From Lepidurus packardi (taxonomy: Eukaryota; Arthropoda; Branchiopoda; Notostraca; Triopsidae), in assembly GCA_023053545.1 (NCBI GenBank), contig JAKZAN010000004.1, positions 4,030,001 through 4,094,000 on the forward strand: DNA of 64,000 nt, in the 5' to 3' direction. This document shows positions 35,435 through 46,695 of the stretch, in pieces. Position 1 is the stretch's first letter, and every line of letters starts with the position of its first letter. A program made the translations under genes and the position numbers. The notes beneath the pieces are model-generated. The model did not search any database, was not told the DNA's origin, and was given only the letters and a program-made list of their open reading frames with translations.

Positions 35435-38400
35435 ATGAGTACAAGCGAAAAGCTTGGAGTGCGAAAATTTGCAGATCTCTCCCTGGTCTATAGAGCACTT
35501 TATGACTCCCAAGCTAAGGACGATGCTGAAGATCTCGGAACACCCTTGCAAAATAAGAGCGGTATTGCACTTGATGATTTAAACGTAGAACATGAAGTTC
35601 AGACCAAAGGAGATTTATTGCACTATATCAACGCTAGTGTGATCGGGAAGCATGAGACATTTCTCGGTCCATTTGGATCTCGTAGAGGTAAACATATTAA
35701 CCATTATCCAGCTCAAAAATGTGCCACTAATATAGTGTAACGGGTATATTGTTGTTCCCCACATTGTAGTCGTATACTGTGATTATATTGCATCAGGGAA
35801 GCCTTTGTCTTTTCTAGAGGATTATATTCGTGTTCAAGTCCTCCCCTTGTACGGGAACACTCATACAACTACTACCATAACCTCCTTGCAAACTACGCTT
35901 TTCAGGTAGTTTGTTTTGGTACATATTCAACAGTTTTCTCTTTATTTTAAAGTTCTAACATTGTCGATCTCAGGCACGAAGCGCGTGACATTATTCGCAA
36001 CGCCGTGAATGCCTCGGAATACGATGCTGTCATATTTTGTGGCAATGGCTGTACCGCCGCGGTCCATAAGCTCATCAATGGCCTAAAACTTTCTGAACCA
36101 CCCGTTGTTTTCGTAGGACCTTATGAACATCATTCCAATTTGCTTCCATGGCGAGAATTGTCGGGAAAAGTACCGCATTATTGCCTTATTTGATTGGGCA
36201 CAGTTTAAATAACTTTCCTTAAAGGTTATCCGTATAAAGGAAGCAGAATCAGGTTTAATTGACCTCGAAGACCTTGAAAAACATTTAAGTGAAGAAGGAA
36301 AGTTCAAACGCCAAATGATTGGCTGCTTTGCTGCAGCTTCAAATATAACGGGTGTTTTGGCTCAGGATGAAGCTGTTACCGTATTACTGCACAAATATAA
36401 TGCTCTAGCGTTCTGGGATTATGCTACTGCAGGTAATTTTTAATTCTACCGTGATAACTTATTCATGTGCAAAAGTTTTGTTTTTACTTTTCAGCGCCTT
36501 ATACAAGATTGGATATGAATCCCGAGAAAGCTTCTTGTCCGTCGGGTACTGCCCATAAAGACGCTATGTATTTTTCAATGCATAAGTTTATTGGAGGCGT
36601 CCAAACCCCTGGTTGAAAGAACAAAATAGCCTTTTCAATTGTGAAGTAATTTTGAAATTATACGAATTTCAGGTATTCTGGTTGTTAAAAAGAAGGTCAT
36701 CCGTAACCACGTACCTAATGGTGGGGGAGGTGGGACTGTTTTCTTTGTCAGTCGTGATAATCATCGATATTTACAAGTGCGATATCAAATTTGCAGGGAT
36801 ATATTGTATAGATTTATCTAGGATGTTGAATTAAGGGAAGAAGGCGGAACTCCAGCTATTGTTGAGTCTATCAGGGCAGGGATGGTAATGCAATTAAAGG
36901 AACAAGTCACAGCTCAACGAATTATGGCCAAAGAAGAACAATTATCTCAGTAATTTTAAACTTGTAGTTGCTGGGTGATTTCATTATTGTGCGTTTTTCA
37001 CAGGTTGGCTTTCATGAGATGGAAAGATATCCCAGAATTAATTATACTGGGCAGTAGTTCTGTTCCTAAGCTGCCAGTATTTTCGTTTTTGGTTCAGCAC
37101 GCCTCGGGCTTATATTTGCACTATAATTATGTGTGTGCTTTGCTCAATGACATTTTTGGGATTCAAGCGCGCGGTGGCTGCGCTTGTGCTGGCCCTTATG
37201 CACAAGACTTATTGGGTATCGACGAAAACCTGGCTCACGAATACGAGTCAGTTTTGTTAGAAGACAAGTATGGCTTTTAGTGTTATTTCCCTTATATTAC
37301 AGATTACATTTAAAACAGATTGTTTGTCTTATTTCCCCCGTTACAGTCGTCTGGATCGTGTTCATTTGAGAAGGAAAGGGGAATACTCCAGCAATGAGGT
37401 TCTCAGGCCGGGATTTACTCGATTAAATTTGTCCTATTTCGCGACTGACGAAGAAATCGAATTCGTCTTATCCGCCGTTTCTTTAGTAGCTCGCCATGGA
37501 TGGTTATTGTTGCCTTACTACCAAGTAAATCTCGAAACAGGTGAATGGCACCACACCAGCCAATTGGTAATGAATCAATTGATTTCGCCTAGAATACAAA
37601 AGTCATAACTATACTTCTGCTTATGTTTTCGGTTGAATTGTTAATGTTTTCTATGTGTTTACAGACTTTCAAGAACCGTGTCTGGTTGGGATCAATTGAT
37701 TATAGCCAAGGCTATATGAGAATCCGACAACCTGCCAAACTTAAACCGTCTCCAGCTCCGGACTTCACGGATTGTTTGCAAGAAGCACAGGACTTGTTTG
37801 AGAACCTTCCTAATGTAAGTTTAAGACGATTGTGCTTGATTTAGTTTATACTATCATGATTTAATTAGGAGATCAGCCTAAAGTCATTACCGGATCAGAG
37901 CCTTATGTTCTCTGAACATGCATTCCGGCTACGTTGGTTCGTTTTACCTAGCGAAGCTCTGGATTACATCAAGTCGCCTCATATTGCTTTACAGCAAATT
38001 AAAAAGGCACCTTTTGTACCCAAACGGTACCCAGATAGCCCAGCTACCATTGATTCTCTCCTTTACTGCTCAATGACTGCATTCGGACATAACCCAATCG
38101 TTGAACCTAGTGTCCGACTTGACCAAGCCAATAATTCGAACTCCAAAAGCTACTCCATTAGGGAACTTTGTGAAAAAGCGTCCGAGTCTTCAGCACAAAT
38201 CGTCGACGTTGGTCCCACGCCCATAAGCGAAATCACTTCGATCTCTTCACACATTTCTCCACAATCTCAACATAGCGAATCAAATAACGTGGTTTGGAAT
38301 GAAATATTTGTCAATATTTTCGACGAAAGTCTGTCGGATGGAGAAACCGAAACTGCGAAACGGTGTATTAGATCGTTAGGCGGTTCAGTTCAATGGGCCA

Positions 38401-39394
38401 CGCCTCCAAAAGTGATTCTGAAAGCAGCACTTGAAGCCTGGATCCGTTTTCCTATGGTGGAAAATGGGGATCGAGTTTTAGTGTGCTTATCGGGAGGGAA
38501 AGACTCCCTATCCCTGCTCCATGTGCTACACTATTTACAGCATGGTTCAGCCCAAAGAGGCGTGGCTTTTAGCCTAGGTGCCGTAACTGTGGACCCCGGG
38601 TCAGCCTCCTATGATCCTCGCCCACTGATCCCCTATATTGAGTCCTTAGGAATTCCGTATTTCTATGAGCGTCAAGGTAACATAGTAAAGAAACTACAAG
38701 GAAGGAATTATGGTTACTTCTGCTTCTTTTGTAGGGATATTGGGACAAGCTTTGGAGAGCGAAAGCAGTGTGAGCTCGATTTGCAGTTTTTGCAGTCGTT
38801 TAAAGCGAGGGAGGATTTACGCTGCAGCTAGAAGAGAAAATTACAACGTTATTGCGCTGGGACAGCACTTAGATGATTTAGCGGAAAGTTTTCTTATGTC
38901 TGCCTTCCACAATGGGCGTTTACGAACAATGAAAGCCTGTTATTCAAACCAGTAAGCAATAACTGAGGGTTTTACATTTTGTTCCCCTTTATTGTTATTT
39001 TTTAATTTTATTTTTTAAAGGAAAGAAGATTTGAAGGTTATTCGGCCACTTGTTTATGTCAGGGAAAAAGATTTAAGGGAGTTTGCAACTTCAGCAGGTT
39101 TCCCTGTTATTTCTGAGAATTGTCCTGCCTGTTTCGAAGCTCCCAAGGTAAATGTAGACACCGCTTTCGGTATTGTTTAGCTAATTTTTGTGATTTTAGG
39201 AGCGTTTTCGTATTAAGCAGTTATTGGCTCATCAGGAACTGCTTTACCCACGCCTCTTTTTTAATCTAAAGGCAACTATGCTACCCTTAATGCAAATTAG
39301 TGAGCCGGGAGTGGAGAGAAAACTTTACGGCAAAGAATCTAATTTGAAGAAACTCGGGAAAAATAGAGGCAGAAAGGATTCCGGAGAAGAGTAG
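35435..39394 (+). CDS. Cysteine desulfurase-like (class V aminotransferase) fused to TtcA-type ATP-pyrophosphatase
   Basis: Exons: 35435-35687, 35770-35905, 35974-36169, 36225-36432, 36495-36611, 36673-36776, 36822-36949, 37014-37267, 37347-37566, 37675-37814, 37869-38676, 38735-38951, 39021-39147, 39200-39394. The N-terminal half is a PLP fold: YCDYIASG, LPLYGNTHT, FCGNGCTAA, FWDYAT (cofactor Asp), MHKFIGG (Schiff-base Lys) and RGGCACAGPY, a probable persulfide-carrying cysteine loop. After a serine-rich linker the second half has the PP-loop LSGGKDSLSLLH, the CSFCSRLKRG pair, ALGQHLDDLAES, and ENCPACFEAP near the C-terminus. These are the motifs of the TtcA/CTU1 group that activates tRNA with ATP and inserts sulfur. 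One chain therefore has both sulfur mobilisation and acceptor activation. The exact substrate is unknown. All key residues are present, so it looks functional. Confidence 0.9.
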
Positions 39395-39700
39395 ACGTTT
39401 GACGGGTTTAATTTTTTTTTATCTTCAGCGCATTCAGTAGGCTAATAAAAGAACGTTTGTTACTCATTTACACTGTCGGTTTTTGAAGGCCTCGGGGGGG
39501 AGGGGGGGGGGAGGATTTTAAGTTAAAAAATCACCGGAGAAGTTATATAGCCTCGGTCCACGCCTTTTGTAGTGACGCTACGCTAGTCTACTTCCGGAAT
39601 CTACTAGACATTTTAACCTTTTAGGGACATCTAAGTATACGCGAAGACGACCAACCGTATCAAGCAATTTTACAAGTGATATGTCATCCATCCTGCCAGT
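39200..39700. repeat. Left copy of duplicated gene junction
   Basis: 39214-39394 (true last exon of the desulfurase-TtcA gene) and 39545-39690 correspond to 41083-41230 and 41385-41525. On the minus strand 39545-39690 encodes a broken FAM151 C-terminus (DDISLVKLLDTVGR, RVYLDVPK, CLVDS) that then hits a stop. The offset between copies is about 1869 bp. Confidence 0.85.
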
Positions 39701-39950
39701 TGAAGTTTGGGGGCGAATGGAGGTGAGTGTCTTGTTTTATTTTCTTAATCAACACTGAATGTTTTATAGGTGTTACTCTATATTCTTGGTTATTTTTTAG
39801 TCGCTGAGGAAGGATGTGAAACAGCAAAAGGCGTGACAAAAACAACTACAGCTACAATTTTGACCATTTGCGTCGCCAGCTGGAAGACTTGAACGAGTCC
39901 GAAGTGATTCAAGTGTGGATAGAGTTCATAATTCTAAAGTTATGCAAGTG
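39676..39950 (+). pseudogene. Doubtful short coding remnant
   Basis: An acceptor-like TTATTTTTTAG at about 39801 precedes SLRKDVKQQ and, in another frame, YNFDHLRRQLEDLNESEVIQ. It looks helical but needs a frameshift. The ATG at 39677 lies inside the FAM151 remnant, so a real gene is unlikely. Confidence 0.2.
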
Positions 39951-40424
39951 ACATATTTTGATACCCCTGGAATTCCCTATTTGCTTATTTGTGTACCGAT
40001 TTCAAATAAAAGACAAAATTAGTAGAATTTTAGGTGGTTTTTCTTAAAAACTAAGCTACTATCTTCAACTAACCTTCCCTGAGCTCCCCTTTCAGCTAAC
40101 CTAACCTTGACCAACCGTAACCTCTCCTGACCACAGCTAATCTCCTAAATTTTTTTCCGATCGGGGAAACCTTTTAAGCAAAAACAAAAAATTTATATTT
40201 TTGGTGGTTTTTCATAAAATCCGCTTAAAAGGGGGCGTGGTCTAAAAAATCGACGAATCCTATTGGGGGATTGGATCAAAAAGGGGGCGTGGCTCCTTTT
40301 CAAGCTGGGAAAGCGTTTTCAGGGCTTTTCTCCATAAGGAATAATGCTGTATCAAGGGGGACCCCTTCAAAAATCGTGAAAAATTGAAAGCCTCGCCCCT
40401 TTCCCAACTCTTCTGCTCGGTTTC

Positions 40425-40625
40425 CTATCCCCGATATTCGAGCTCGTAATGCCGAAGCATCACAATTTCGAATATGGGAATCTGAACCTCGCCGGGAAGG
40501 TACAGGGAAAGGGAGCCATTTAATATTTCGTTTTTTCGACGAAATAAAGTGCCTCGACCGGGAATCGAACCGAGGACCTTCCGTCCCCAGTCGTGCGTGT
40601 TATCCACGCCGTCATGGACTTATGT
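40425..40625 (-). mobile_element. tRNA-derived SINE-like repeat
   Basis: The minus strand reads like a tRNA gene head: an A-box-like GGCGTGGATAACACGC, a loop CGACTGGGGAC and the B-box GGTTCGATTCC, but with no matching 5' acceptor strand. It runs into a non-tRNA body downstream (to about 40425 or beyond). This is the usual structure of a tRNA-derived SINE. No TSD was found, so the ends are approximate. Confidence 0.55.
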
Positions 40626-40739
40626 TTATAAGTTGCAAAAACATCTATAAAAGCAACATATGAACCAATATGCAGCATCGATATAAAGGAAGCGTATATA
40701 TAGGTTAGGTATATAGGTATAGGTATTAGGTATAAGAAT

Positions 40740-40939
40740 CTTCCTCGTTATGTGAAACAGTCGTTAAGCGAAACTGATGAGTCCCGGCTCACAAGTGACT
40801 CATACGTTACGTGACTTCCCTTTCTGCGTCACTCGTTATGCAAAATGTCGCTCGTTAAGGGAGCAATTTTTTCACATTTTTTTTGCTCGTTATGCGAATT
40901 ACTCGTTATGAGAGGTGCTCATTAAGAGAGGTTCCACTG
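40740..40939 (-). mobile_element. pogo/Tigger-like DNA transposon end fragment
   Basis: The right edge reads, on the minus strand, CAGTGGAACCTCTCTTAATG, followed by repeats of CTCATAACGAGTAATTCG type, and is followed by a TA dinucleotide at 40940-40941. Such CAGTGGAACC ends with repeated TAACGAG motifs are typical of pogo/Tigger and jerky-type Tc1-mariner elements. The left end is missing or too diverged to see, and there is no transposase. Confidence 0.6.
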
Positions 40940-41082
40940 TAGTGCTGAGGTAACCTTTCCACCCCTCCCCGTTAATTTTTTTTTGGTGGAGGGCGCGCGC
41001 ACCGGTCTTTTGTACTATCGCAAAGCACATTTGTTCCGAATTTGTTTCTTAAGCTGGTTGTAAAGTTTATTCTGTTATTAAA

Positions 41083-41346
41083 CAGTTATTGGCTCAGCAG
41101 GAGCTATTTCACCCATGACTCTTCTTTGACTTAAAGGCAACATATGCGTTGTCATTTGTGCAAATTAGTGTGCTTAAATTTTATGGCAGGGTCGAATATG
41201 AAGAAAGTCGGTAGAAAAGATTCCGATACACGACAGCTGTTGGACACAGTAATTTATTTTGTATCTTCAATGGTGAATAAATGTGCACTGTTCGTTCTTG
41301 AAGGCAGTTTTTGTTTAGGGGGTGCTGGGTTGCTGCACTGTATTAT
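41083..41346 (+). pseudogene. Decayed copy of last exon of the desulfurase-TtcA gene
   Basis: The first 150 bp align with 39214-39390 (QLLAxQEL, DLKAT, KDS-type end) but contain stops and indels. It is the right-hand part of the junction duplication and directly precedes the true FAM151 stop codon. Confidence 0.8.
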
Positions 41347-42924
41347 TTAAAAGAAAGCCATCATGGCAGCGAGGAAGAGAGCCACAGGCCATGCCTTTAT
41401 TACTGACGCTGCGCTAGTGCCCTCAGAATCTACTAGACATGTTAATCCTTTGGGGACATCCAAATATACGCGATCACGACCGACCGTATCAAGCAATTTT
41501 ACAAGTGATATGTCATCCACCGGATCGTAAATTGAAGACCAGATTGTCAAGGTGCTGTCAGGTACCTTAGAAAATCGAAAGTAATAATTTTGTTATGAAA
41601 AGAAAGGAAACAAGTTTAAGTACTTTGTCCAGAAGCCATTTAAGTGTTTTATGGGATTCAGGGGAGGCTGCGATCCCAGCGCGAACTGGGAATGTAATTT
41701 TTTGACTAACATTAGCAGCCATTAGTGCTGCCTGCATTGCTTCCACATGTGCTTGGGAATACGAGCCTTCGCTTATGATAATGTAGGGGTTTGTGGGTTC
41801 GGGACCAAATCTAATGTGTAATCGTACAATTGAAAATGTTAGATAAAGTGGTGAATATCTTAATACTATGAAAGTTTACCGTGTGGTCCAGCCTAAGGAA
41901 AGTACGGCACTAGGAAAATACTTTTGGCAAAGGTGCAAAAAAGTGCTCGCATCAATTGGTTTGCTGGTATCATCTACGGGGCCCTGAATTATGTCTGCAT
42001 TGAGCCAAATTGGCACCTTGATCTATATCAAGGAAAATAAACATAAGACTTTTCTTAATTGTTGAAAACTTTTAAAATTGTAAAAACTAAAAATTTGCAA
42101 CGGGGGCGATTTAACGTTTTCGTTCCGCAATAAAGTGGGTTTATTTCACTATATTATGGGTCATGCAAACAAATCGGCTGACCTTGAAACTACTCTTCAA
42201 GAGCGGTAGTGACAAACGAGGCAATATGTCATAAAAGTTTTAGTGTACTAATTTAGATACGCACTAGTTTTTTAGGTACTTACTAGCTTTTCGCGTGCTT
42301 TGAGCATTAGCAGCGCAGGTTCTACTGCGTCAAGCATCTTGAAATCAAGCTTAATGCCTTTAGGTCTCTTAGTGAAAGCGAAAACCATGTCTAAGAACTC
42401 TTCTAGTGAGAGATCCGAACTCTTAGCGGGAGGATGGGCGGCAATAAGAAGCGGTTTGCCGGATTCTTCTTCGCCATTCAGTGTACCAAACAAGACATCC
42501 GTTTCGAGCATATCAATGTCACCTGTATGTTTTGTTGAAAAAAAAAAAAAACAAAGAAACAGATGTTAGAAACTTGGGATTGGCGTTTATAGACTCATTG
42601 TGTACACGATAGTTTAAACCCTACCGTTCAAAGCTTTTTGCAGCATGGCCCGACTAACAACGGAATGCGCCCAACGGATTTTTGTTTTATCATTTTTGGC
42701 AGCTGGGAATATCTCGGAAATATCAGGAATCGATGTGGAGCCTGCAACAGTAAAAACAGTCAGCAAAACCCTTGTTATCACTGCAATTAATCACTTTCAT
42801 TTGTTACGAAAATTGTATTACTGCGTTTAAGGCGAATTGGAGCAATATTCGAAACTTTTGGTATCGCGTACCCAAATCCTATTAGACCCACCAAAAGAAG
42901 CCAGCTAAAATTGCACAGTTGCAT
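41347..42924 (-). CDS. FAM151: FAM151 / menorin-family secreted or membrane-anchored protein
   Basis: Exon 1 (42924 down) encodes a signal peptide (MQLCNFSWLLLVGLIGFGYA). Later exons carry the family core: IRWAHSVVSRAMLQKALNG, then DIDMLETDVLFG, IAAHPPAKSSDLSLEEFLD, KGIKLDFK, VPIWLNADI, LSLGWTT and TIWSSIYDPVDD (last exon 41347-41554). This is the menorin domain (DUF2181), with a phosphodiesterase-like fold; worm MNR-1 works as a skin-side cue for dendrite branching. The tail has small residues (EGTSAAS) and then a terminal hydrophobic stretch (AWPVALFLAAMMAFF) with nothing after it, which resembles a GPI-anchor signal (inference). It is convergent with the desulfurase-TtcA gene. A broken copy of its last exon lies at 39545-39690. 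Confidence 0.88.
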
Positions 42925-43771
42925 GGCTTCGCAGTCTTGAAATGTACTGAGGAAGTGGTTTCGTGAAGAGTACGAGACTGGCGTTGGTTACGTTTACAAA
43001 GGATACTGAGTCATGCCCCTTAGCGTCTCCGGAAACAGTGCGTCTATTTAACAACCCGTCTTTTCATTGTTCTCATCTTCTCTTTTTCGCTCGGGGATAT
43101 TATTTTACTCGCAGTAAAGCATCCCTCTCTTATTTCCAGTTAAGAACCTTAAGGTTTTCATTGTTACATCAAGGAAGCAACTGTGTCTCTCAGAAACTGA
43201 ACTAGGACGCAACGGCGGCTCTCTTTCTATTACGTGCGAAGAGGGGAGGATTTGTCTTTAATGAAGCATTTCCTTATTAGAAAACAGGAACTACCAGTGT
43301 AACGTTTCTTTCCTTTTACTGAACCGCCAAACCCTGTTTTCAAAATTGTACTTACTCTGGGTCTGAAACGTTGACAGCATTCTTAGAAGCTCCTTGCAAG
43401 TTCCTTATCTTCCACTGCTGTCATAATATAGTCGGGACCACAAGCAAAGCTAGCCTCTTGATCGACCTCTTGACTGTCTACGCATGCGAAACGAACGGTG
43501 AAAATAGCGTGCCAAGATTTGAATGGAAGAGCCAGGGCAAATTGTATGTTGCGCACACTACAGAAACAACAAAATGGTCCCGCGTGCGTAAAAGAACAAA
43601 CAGTACAAGCTTAATTGCAATTTGCAATAGGAATATCACAAGCTAACGTCCCCATTTTATTTCCCTTTCTTTTCCCCCTTCCTCATCGTCCTATGGCCGT
43701 AAATAACTTAGAGGTAAATCCAGCGGATTAACATGAATAAAAACTCCTTTTGATTCCATTTATATTCATAA
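42925..43771. other. Spacer between FAM151 start and SPT2 stop
   Basis: Contains short open frames on the + strand (42963-43205, 43371-43646) with no recognisable domain or start context. I see no supported gene; it probably holds the FAM151 promoter and the SPT2 3' UTR. Confidence 0.45.
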
Positions 43772-46026
43772 TCAAGACCGTTTCTTCTTCTTCGCTCCTA
43801 TCAGTTTTTTCTTCCTTTCCTCCTCTTCACGCTCTCGCTGAATATCTTCCAAATCTTCCATGATACCTATAAAATAGCAAGTAAAGGACAGACATCAACA
43901 CGTCATGTATAAAGGGTGCTTTCATAGAAAATGACTCATACCTAAACGTGTACTGATCCGTTCTTCTCGCATTTGCTGAGCAAATGAAGATTCCATACAC
44001 TCTTCTTCATCACTTTCAATGCGCCGATATCTAAACCACATTCTCATTACACAAAATATTCACCAAAAGGAGTTTAAATTGTGTTACTTGGCTCGATCAT
44101 AGCCAAAAATTTCCTTAATATATTTGGAATAATCTTCGCCTTCTTGCGGATCATCATCAATAAAATCATCCATTTCGGAATCTTCGTCGTCACTTTCCAA
44201 ACGAGCTGGACAAATATTAACAAATTAAGGAAACCTTTCAAATTGTTCAATAATAATGTAAAAACTTACGCCGCTTTGACGCTAATTTTGAAACATCTCG
44301 AGGCGGAAACTGGCGACTTTTGCCCATTACATCTCTCGGGGGAAATTCTCTCGAAGTGAGCACATCTTTTGGTGGAAACTCTCTAGATCTGAGCATATCT
44401 TTAGGTGGGAATTCCCTCGGCCTAAGCACATCTTTGGGCGGAAAGTCTCTCGTTTTAAGTGAATCTTTAGGTGGAAACGCTCTTGGGCTTTTCATCATGT
44501 CCTTCGGTGGATATTCTTTGCCCTTGAATAAATCTTTCGATGGGGGAACTCGGCCTTTTGTAATATCTTTGTCTTTGGCAAGTCCATTGGTCGTAGGGAA
44601 GCAAGATTTCTTGTCAGAGATGACTTTATTGGTTTTTCCTAAGTCACTGCTTGCAACAGTATTCCTGTTGTTAGAGAGGGAACCGTTTGGTCTGGCAATC
44701 ATAGAAGTCGACGCGGGTTTCGGATCTTTCCGTTCGCTTACAAGCTTTTTGTCTTTCTGTTCTGGAATCTTGAAAGGCGGTTTGGAGATGCTGGCTTGGT
44801 GTGGTGCAGGTTTGCTAGCCACTTTAAAAGGCGTAGTGGGCGTGGTCTTGATAGGGGACGGAGTAGAGTTCAATGGAGGCAATTTCCCAGCTTTACGTAG
44901 CTTTCGCTCGTATTCTTCCTTGGCTTTTCGGAGATATTCGTCTTTTTCCTTCGCGGTCATGGGCCGGTCAGGTTCTGGAATTTTGGGAATCTTTGTTTTG
45001 GGCATTTCTGGCATTTTTTTATCGACAGCAAGCGGCTCTTTCTGCTTCTGGGCAGCTAAGCGTAAGATCTCCTTTAAAAATCAACAGAACATATAGTAAG
45101 TGTAACTCAGAAACGATTGAAGCTTGGAATTAAATACGTTAAAACTTAATGTGGCATCCGGAGGCGCTGGTCGATTCTTTCTCTTATCCTGGAAGGGTGT
45201 AGATGTGTCTTTTTGTGACCCTGACCTATCTGATCGTTTATCCTCCTCTATTGCCACAGGTTTATTTCTTTCGCGTTTACGACACGAATCTGGTTCTTCG
45301 CTTGGTTTGGATTGGCTCTCTTTCCGACGCTCCTGGATAATTAAATGTAACTTACATATGCAAAAAGGTTACAAGAAAACGGTGGAATTGAATACTTTGG
45401 CCTTATGAACTAGTAAAGCTCTTTTTTGAAAATCGTCTGGAGGACCACCGGGGCCATATTTATCAATAAATTTGGTAAAGAAATCAGATGCTTCGCGAGA
45501 AACGTAGCCATAATCGTCCACGTCGGGCTGGTCAGAACCGACCATGGTTACGGCTGTGTTCCTCAAGTCTCGGGCTTCAGCCATTACTGCTTTGTTGGAA
45601 GCTTTGGTTCTATGCAACATGGCTTGAACTCGGGCATTTGACTTGCGATCTTGGGACCGCAATGCCAGTAATTGCTGGAGGAAAACGGAAGCAAATTAGT
45701 CTTTAGTTTTTTTTATTAAGTATAATATATACTTCTCGTTTCTTTTTCTCATCAGTTAGCTTCTTCTTCTCATCCTCCTCTTGTTTTGCTAAAAGCTTCT
45801 TCACAGCGTCCACTTTGACTTCTGACTTAGGTAGCTTTTTAGCCGCCGAAACTTCCGTGCTATAACGTTTCGTCCCGACCTAAATTCAACGTGTTTTATT
45901 ATATCAAATCACCATCAAAATTCTGCCAAATGGAAAAATTGTGACCAGCGATATAATTTGTTTTACCCCTGTTTTCGCCTGCTGTTGATTTTGCTTGGCC
46001 AGATCTAGTAAATAACTAAAATCCAT
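43772..46026 (-). CDS. SPTY2D1: SPT2 histone chaperone homologue
   Basis: Starts MDFSYLLDLAKQNQQQ at 46026, the usual SPT2 beginning. The middle is long, lysine-rich and disordered. The C-terminal exons hold the histone H3-H4-binding SPT2 domain: ESDDEDSEMDDFIDDD, then YSKYIKEIFGYDRAKY, then ESDEEECMESSFAQQMREE, ending with a lysine-rich tail at 43772. SPT2 recycles H3-H4 behind RNA polymerase in the nucleus. Just before the domain (44300-44513) are seven tandem FPPKD/FPPRD units of 11-12 residues, which I do not recall in the vertebrate protein. The gene is divergent from KMT5 with a 1.06-kb gap holding a MITE. Confidence 0.92.
44300..44513 (-). repeat. Seven FPPKD-type tandem repeats in SPT2 coding sequence
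   Basis: Units read YPPKDMMKSPRA, FPPKDSLKTRD, FPPKDVLRPRE, FPPKDMLRSRE, FPPKDVLTSRE, FPPRDVMGKSRQ, FPPRDVSK. The period is mostly 11 codons; the DNA units have diverged at silent sites, so the array is not a very recent slippage product. Confidence 0.9.
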
Positions 46027-46183
46027 GTTAAATGAGGTAGCTTTACACGATTAGGTGAAAATTAACTCCCGTTACGATCATTGTTTACTTTCTAGAACTG
46101 AAAGTCGGCGACAAGGGATGGAAGTTGACTTCCGAGTCTCGAAAACGTTGACTTTCAAGCTACCTCCAAACCTCACTAGAAAG

Positions 46184-46695
46184 CAGTGTTAGTGAACTTC
46201 TTTTTTTGGGAACGCCGTTCTCTATCGTTCATTCTAAAATCACCTTCTTTGAGATGCACTTTCCTAAGGACGCCCATCCCAATATAATAGTGTAAATTCG
46301 TGTTCGGACCCAAAGTCAACCGGAGTTGAATAGACATTTACATCTATTGTGAATGCAGCAGACGACGATGCGATGCCACTTCGCCTGTCGTCTTTAACAA
46401 CACAAAGACGAAGAAGAAAAATTAGCTTTGGAACGGAATTTCTACTCCGCTTAAATATCCGATAATTTTAGGGAAAACAATTTTAAAAAACATTCGTTAA
46501 AGCGCTTCGGGTAGAACAGAGTAGAAAAGTGTGGCCACTAGATGGCGGGTAACGGAGCGGTAAATTTCCCGAAAAAAATCGCTTCGTTCCGTGGCACTTT
46601 CGCTGCAACGCCGCTCCCTTCCCGTTCCGCCCAAAAGAACGGGGCGGAACGAAGGAGAATGGAACGGTTCTTTTCTTGGAAGTTCCACAACACTG
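46184..46695. mobile_element. 512-bp hAT-type non-autonomous element (MITE)
   Basis: Left end CAGTGTTAGTGAACTTC and inverted right end CAGTGTTGTGGAACTTC (13-14 of 17 identical by eye, continuing weakly inward to GTTCT/CGTTC blocks). The ends are flanked by the exact 8-bp duplication CTAGAAAG at 46176-46183 and 46696-46703. An 8-bp TSD plus CAGTGTT ends is diagnostic of hAT. No transposase reading frame is present. Confidence 0.9.

Noticed and set aside
40550..40620. Functional tRNA gene on the minus strand
   Set aside because: The B box is good but the 5' acceptor strand does not pair with the 3' strand; a SINE head fits better.
44320..45096. 258-residue + strand frame opposite SPT2
   Set aside because: Repetitive GGNSL text is the mirror image of the FPPKD repeats; the minus strand has the conserved SPT2 domain.
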